A DNA stretch of 41,474 nt from Bradyrhizobium nivariense. Its GTDB lineage: Bacteria > Pseudomonadota > Alphaproteobacteria > Rhizobiales > Xanthobacteraceae. The stretch covers positions 1-41,474 of the forward strand of contig NZ_JARVWW010000050.1 of the NCBI RefSeq assembly GCF_029846715.1, in the 5' to 3' direction. The notes below the pieces were generated by a model. The model made no database searches. It was given only the letters and a program-made list of their open reading frames with translations, and was not told where the DNA came from. Positions 37,858-41,474 of this stretch are shown piece after piece (the first letter of the stretch is position 1; each line of letters starts with the position of its first letter). A program made the translations under genes and the position numbers.

Positions 37858-38772
37858 TCAGTCCTTCATCTCTCGCCCGGTTAACCGCAAGAAAACATCC
37901 TCCAGATTTGGGGGACGCTGCAGAAGGCGGAGATCGGTGCGGTTGGCGAGCCGGAGGCGCACCTGCTCTGGACTGGTGACATAGCAAAACAGAGTCTCCC
38001 CGCTCACCTCAGCGCGCTGCACTTGCGGGCTGACCAGCGGCAGCAGTTCATGCGGATCGCCACCGTAAATCTCGATCACCTGGCAGCCGATCTGCTCCTG
38101 GATGAGCGCGTGAGGCTGGCCTTCGGCGATCTTACGGCCGTGCTCAAGCACGCACAGGCGGTCACACAGTCGCTCGGCCTCTTCCATGAAGTGGGTCGTG
38201 AGAAGAATCGTTTTTCCGAGTCCCAATAGCGAGCGCAAGCGTTCCCAAATCAGGTGCCGGCCGTGCGGATCGAGGCCGGTCGTCGGCTCGTCAAGCACCA
38301 AAAGCTGCGGGTCGTTAATCAGGGCACGGGCCAGCGTCAACCGCCGCTTCATGCCCCCGGACAGTTCGCCGACGCGAGCATCCGCCTTGTTTTCCAGCCG
38401 GGCGAATTCGAGCAGTGCCGGCGTGACCGCTTTGACCTCGGTCGCGCTCATGGCGAAGTAGCGGCCGAAAACGAGCAAGTTCTCGCGAACCGTGAGCTGA
38501 AGATCAAGGTTATCGAACTGTGGGACGACCCCGATGCCCCCGCGCGCTAAGCGCGCACGTGCAGGCACCGGCTCGCCGAGCACGCAGATCTTACCTGCGT
38601 CCGGCGATGCGACACCCAGGATTAAGCGCGCAAGCGTGCTCTTGCCCGCGCCGTTCGGCCCCAGTAGACCGAAGCACTCTCCGGGCGAGACCGTAAACGA
38701 AAGGTCGTCAACAACGATCTTGCCGTTGTAGGACTTGCTCACCTCGAAAAGATCGATTGCCGCGGTAGACAT
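37858..38772 (-). CDS. nodI: NodI, ATPase of the Nod-factor exporter
   Basis: NodI powers export of Nod factors through NodJ. This 304-residue ABC ATPase shows Walker A LLGPNGAGKST, signature LSGGMKRRLTLARAL, Walker B LLVLDEPTTGLDP and the switch His in LLTTHFMEEAERL. The frame extends upstream to 38916 within nodU, but homology begins at MSTAAIDLFEVSKSY, so I chose ATG 38772. It starts four bases after the nodU stop codon. The ribosome-binding site is weak, which fits translational coupling to nodU. Confidence 0.95.
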   Translation of the reverse strand: MSTAAIDLFEVSKSYNGKIVVDDLSFTVSPGECFGLLGPNGAGKSTLARLILGVASPDAGKICVLGEPVPARARLARGGIGVVPQFDNLDLQLTVRENLLVFGRYFAMSATEVKAVTPALLEFARLENKADARVGELSGGMKRRLTLARALINDPQLLVLDEPTTGLDPHGRHLIWERLRSLLGLGKTILLTTHFMEEAERLCDRLCVLEHGRKIAEGQPHALIQEQIGCQVIEIYGGDPHELLPLVSPQVQRAEVSGETLFCYVTSPEQVRLRLANRTDLRLLQRPPNLEDVFLRLTGREMKD

Positions 38773-38776
38773 TTGC

Positions 38777-40489
38777 TTAGGCCATCGCGACGGACGTTGC
38801 TCGCGCCGATTCCTCGTCCGCGCGCTTTTTTGTCCAAAGCAAGCCGTCACACCAGACGTGATCGACGCGTCCCCACTGGCACGCCGCTGCAGCATCTGGG
38901 AAAAAGCCGCGCCCATTTAGATTGGCGCTGGTATTGCAGAGCAGCGGAATGGCTGTGAGCTTCTCGTATTCGATGAGAAGCTCGGCCACTTTGTGCTCAG
39001 AGGCTCTGGAAACCGTCTGCAGCCGAGCAGATCCATCGAGGTGTACGACAGCGGGAATTTTGTTCCGCCATTCCGGTCTCGTCTGATGATCGAACAGCAT
39101 GTATGGATCGGGTGTTCCTGGGGTAAAAATCTCGGGGGCACGATCCTCCAAGCATATCGGCGCTACCGGCCTGAAATGCTCACGGAGTTTGATGTCGTTA
39201 AGGTGATTCTTCATTCCCTCCCAGCTGGGAGCTGCAAGAATACTTCTCCCACCTAAGGCTCGTGGCCCGAGCTCGGCACGCCCGGCAAGGAAGACCACGG
39301 GCTTGTCGCTCGCGAGGATTGCCGCAAGTTCGCCCATAGTGCAGGGCGCGCCCTCCCACTCGGGCGGGACTTCGCTCGGACGAACGGACGGCCCACTGTA
39401 GACCGACCATTCCAGGGCTTTAAAGCCTTGTTGTGCCGCAAGTGCGGCGCAAGCAGCACCGATCGCTGAGCCGCTGTCGTTTGGAAAGGGCGGTACCCAC
39501 ACGGCATCAAACAGCCCGGTCGCTCGAAACGCACTATTCCACTTAATGTTCAGACCACAGCCGCCCGCAATGCAGAGGTTACGCGCCCCCGCAAGATCGG
39601 AGTGCCGCTGCACAACATCATAAATTTTGCGAACCAGCAGCTGCTCCAGAAAGACGTGAAACGACGCAAGGACGTCTTCGGCTCGCTCGGCCTTCAATCG
39701 CGTTGCGCAGGCATCGAAGAAGTCATGCAGAGCTTCAAGTGGCGTTTGTGCGCTATTGATGTCTGCAAGGTCAGGACAAGCTCCCTCGGCACTGCTGGCA
39801 AAGTGCGCCTGATAGAGTTCCTGAAACGTTCGAACGATGTCCGCATCGGCAGATCCCAGCGCGATATAGGCCATCAGCTTTCCGGCAATACCGAGGTCCC
39901 AGCCAGTCCGGTCCGCCCGGCTGTAAGGTCCAAAGTGATGTCCTGCCGCCGCATAGGCGTGGCCGATCATCGGAAACAGGCACTCGATGAACCGGATGCC
40001 GTGGGGCTCTACATAGTAGAGGCGTGGAAACATGCAGCCGTCCCACACCAAGCAGAAAGCAGAATGTGCGGATTTGGCAAACGAGCTGGCGCAGTATGCG
40101 GATGCTACGTGCCCGGTGACATGGGGATAGCTTTGATAAGGATATAGCTTCCCGTCGAGCATGAGGCCGATGCGTTCGCGGGACATCAGGGGGCTATCGC
40201 CTTGCCGTTCGACATACGGCGCGCCCCTAAGCTTGATGGTCGTCGTCCCACTAAGGACTTCAAACTGGGATTCGGACTCGCCATCCCAGCCATCGATGAC
40301 GAACTGATCAACATCGCTCGGATCCAGCCCGTGCTCCGCCAAGGCGCTAACAACGGCATCCAGGTTGTCAATGGTTTGATAACGCGGATTGTTGTTCAGC
40401 TTCTCCAGTTCGACACAAAACACCAGCCGGCCGTCCTCAATCAGAGCGACTGCCCCGTCATGCGTCAACTTGATACCGCAGATACGCAT
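38777..40489 (-). CDS. nodU: NodU, Nod-factor 6-O-carbamoyltransferase
   Basis: NodU adds a carbamoyl group at O-6 of the non-reducing end of the Nod factor, using carbamoyl phosphate and ATP. This 570-residue member of the NodU/CmcH family starts MRICGIKLTHDGAVALIEDG. It carries HVTGHVASAY (metal site), NLCIAGGCGLNIKWN, and ELGPRALGGRSILA with the HLDGSARLQTVSR block. AAAGGAG five bases before ATG 40489 fixes the start; the longer frame from 40504 begins at a TTG inside that site. It follows nodS closely (11 bases between the nodS stop and this start). It is paralogous to NolO in the same operon. Confidence 0.95.
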   Translation of the reverse strand: MRICGIKLTHDGAVALIEDGRLVFCVELEKLNNNPRYQTIDNLDAVVSALAEHGLDPSDVDQFVIDGWDGESESQFEVLSGTTTIKLRGAPYVERQGDSPLMSRERIGLMLDGKLYPYQSYPHVTGHVASAYCASSFAKSAHSAFCLVWDGCMFPRLYYVEPHGIRFIECLFPMIGHAYAAAGHHFGPYSRADRTGWDLGIAGKLMAYIALGSADADIVRTFQELYQAHFASSAEGACPDLADINSAQTPLEALHDFFDACATRLKAERAEDVLASFHVFLEQLLVRKIYDVVQRHSDLAGARNLCIAGGCGLNIKWNSAFRATGLFDAVWVPPFPNDSGSAIGAACAALAAQQGFKALEWSVYSGPSVRPSEVPPEWEGAPCTMGELAAILASDKPVVFLAGRAELGPRALGGRSILAAPSWEGMKNHLNDIKLREHFRPVAPICLEDRAPEIFTPGTPDPYMLFDHQTRPEWRNKIPAVVHLDGSARLQTVSRASEHKVAELLIEYEKLTAIPLLCNTSANLNGRGFFPDAAAACQWGRVDHVWCDGLLWTKKRADEESARATSVAMA

Positions 40490-40500
40490 AGTGGCTCCTT

Positions 40501-41130
40501 TCAAGCTCGGCCGTTGGGACGGACCGAAGATTGCTCCGGATTGTGAAAGCGGACCAACAAGCAGTCTTCGTCAGCTGACTGCCCCTGGCACTGCACGCGT
40601 TCGACCTCAATGAGCGCTTCAGTCAAAATCGCGATGACTGTTTCGGCGCCGGCGACATGCCCCCATCGCCTACAGGTGGCATCACGCGCAGATCCGAAGA
40701 TCAGATGCCCACCTGGAGCAAGCATCTTCACCATCTTGTCGATTGCGGTACGCATCTGCGTCACGTCTTCGAGATAGTAGAGAACTTCGGCGACCACGAT
40801 CAGATCGAACAGCTCTTCGGTCGAGAACTGCAGAATATCGGTCGCCGCCCAGCTGATATGCGACCACCTCTTGGTGCGCTGGACCGCTCGACCGATCGCT
40901 CGCGGCATAACATCGATGACCGTGAGCCGTTTGCAGTGAGGAGCAAGCTTCTCCGTGAATGCACCGGCCGCGCACCCGATCTCGAGGCCGGTTGAGACGG
41001 CACCGCTCGACAGCGATAGCCGCAGCAATTGGGTGTGACGCTCACGTTCGAACGGATTATCGTCAAGCCGCCACGGATCGTCGTTAGCCAGCTCCCGTTC
41101 CAACGACTGATATGTGTTGTCTACGCTCAC
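40501..41130 (-). CDS. nodS: NodS, Nod-factor N-methyltransferase
   Basis: NodS methylates the free amino group of the non-reducing glucosamine after NodB deacetylation, using S-adenosylmethionine. This 209-residue protein shows the SAM-binding motif I, LEIGCAAGAFTEKLAP, the acidic strand end VIDVMPRAI, and FDLIVVAEVLYYLEDV. Length and sequence match rhizobial NodS. It starts at GTG 41130, 24 bases after the nodC stop, with the weak GTAGGGG as ribosome-binding site. It is part of the nodABCSUIJ transcription unit, whose nod box is outside the window. Confidence 0.95.
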   Translation of the reverse strand: MSVDNTYQSLERELANDDPWRLDDNPFERERHTQLLRLSLSSGAVSTGLEIGCAAGAFTEKLAPHCKRLTVIDVMPRAIGRAVQRTKRWSHISWAATDILQFSTEELFDLIVVAEVLYYLEDVTQMRTAIDKMVKMLAPGGHLIFGSARDATCRRWGHVAGAETVIAILTEALIEVERVQCQGQSADEDCLLVRFHNPEQSSVRPNGRA

Positions 41131-41154
41131 GAGTTAATACCCCTACAAAACTGC

Positions 41155-41474
41155 TCAGTCAGTCTCTGCCGCAATGCCATCCGGCGCGATCAGCTGCGAG
41201 GAAGAGCGCGAAAGGCCTGCCCTGCGAATTGAGCCAGGCCTTTCCGATGCCGGGTTAAGACTTGGTCCAGTTGTCGCGTCTTCGATCGAGGCCTTCGATT
41301 CATCAACGTCTGATGATTTCTCTACTTTGCGCGAGAGCCAGTCGCTGTTGCTCAAGGTGCAGAGCGCGTAGGCTTTCATCGGGAGCAGGAGGAAGATGTT
41401 GATCGGGGTGTGCAGCGCGAATCCGAGAAATCGAAGCTCGCCGGCGCGAAGGGCCGCCACGCTGCATCGGACCA
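41155..41474 (-). CDS. nodC: NodC, chitin oligosaccharide synthase (C-terminal part only)
   Basis: The gene runs off the right edge, so only about the last 106 residues are present. They contain the membrane segment LGFALHTPINIFLLLPMKAY and the conserved ALCTLSNSDWLSR that closes the transmembrane part of NodC. NodC polymerises UDP-GlcNAc into the Nod-factor backbone in the inner membrane. After SDWLSR a charged, low-complexity tail of about 60 residues follows to TGA 41157-41155; this tail varies among rhizobia. nodS follows in the same direction. Confidence 0.95.
   Translation of the reverse strand, partial: VRCSVAALRAGELRFLGFALHTPINIFLLLPMKAYALCTLSNSDWLSRKVEKSSDVDESKASIEDATTGPSLNPASERPGSIRRAGLSRSSSQLIAPDGIAAETD

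Overview
This window is part of a Bradyrhizobium-type symbiosis island (Alphaproteobacteria, soybean/cowpea rhizobium group). The main evidence is the gene order on the minus strand from the right edge: nodC (C-terminus only), nodS, nodU, nodI, nodJ, nolO, nodZ, a broken fixR, nifA and fixA. From general knowledge this matches the nodABCSUIJ-nolNO-nodZ-fixR-nifA-fixA order of Bradyrhizobium symbiotic regions. Species cannot be fixed from the sequence alone.

Layout. (1) 0-2.3 kb: a secreted pectin-lyase-like PL1 enzyme followed by about 0.9 kb without a convincing gene. (2) 2.2-11 kb: a very large signalling protein (Ser/Thr-kinase-like domain, AAA ATPase/TPR-like region, GAF, PAS and histidine kinase) on the minus strand. 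It is followed by a degraded stretch, then NodW (FixJ-type response regulator) and a single-domain receiver on the plus strand. No nodV is seen beside nodW. (3) 12-17.4 kb: an EctB-like class III aminotransferase, NolL (Nod-factor acetyltransferase), and a pan locus with intact panB but a decayed panC. (4) 17.4-21.6 kb: gene-poor, decayed DNA holding a DUF7694-type protein, a 66-residue hypothetical, a small zinc-ribbon protein, and the second copy of a 41-nt element whose first copy lies upstream of nodW. (5) 21.8-25.9 kb: noeL and nolK (GDP-mannose to GDP-fucose), with strikingly GC-rich codon usage, then nodM (glucosamine-6-phosphate synthase). (6) 26.8-28.2 kb: a metabolite:proton symporter of the MHS family. 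(7) 28.7-32.8 kb: fixA with its own -24/-12 promoter, a (GA)15 tract, nifA and the fixR pseudogene. (8) 33.7-41.5 kb: the Nod-factor decoration and export operon.

How the genes fit together. NodM supplies glucosamine for the chitin backbone made by NodC. NodS N-methylates it, and NodU and NolO carbamoylate it. NoeL and NolK make GDP-fucose, NodZ transfers the fucose to the reducing end, and NolL acetylates it. NodI and NodJ export the product. NodW is the flavonoid-responsive regulator. NifA, the oxygen-sensitive sigma-54 activator, switches on fixA and other fixation genes. The intergenic DNA is long and full of broken genes (panC, fixR, a transposase tail), as is typical of symbiosis islands.

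I saw no tRNA, rRNA, CRISPR array, complete insertion sequence or convincing nod box in the window.
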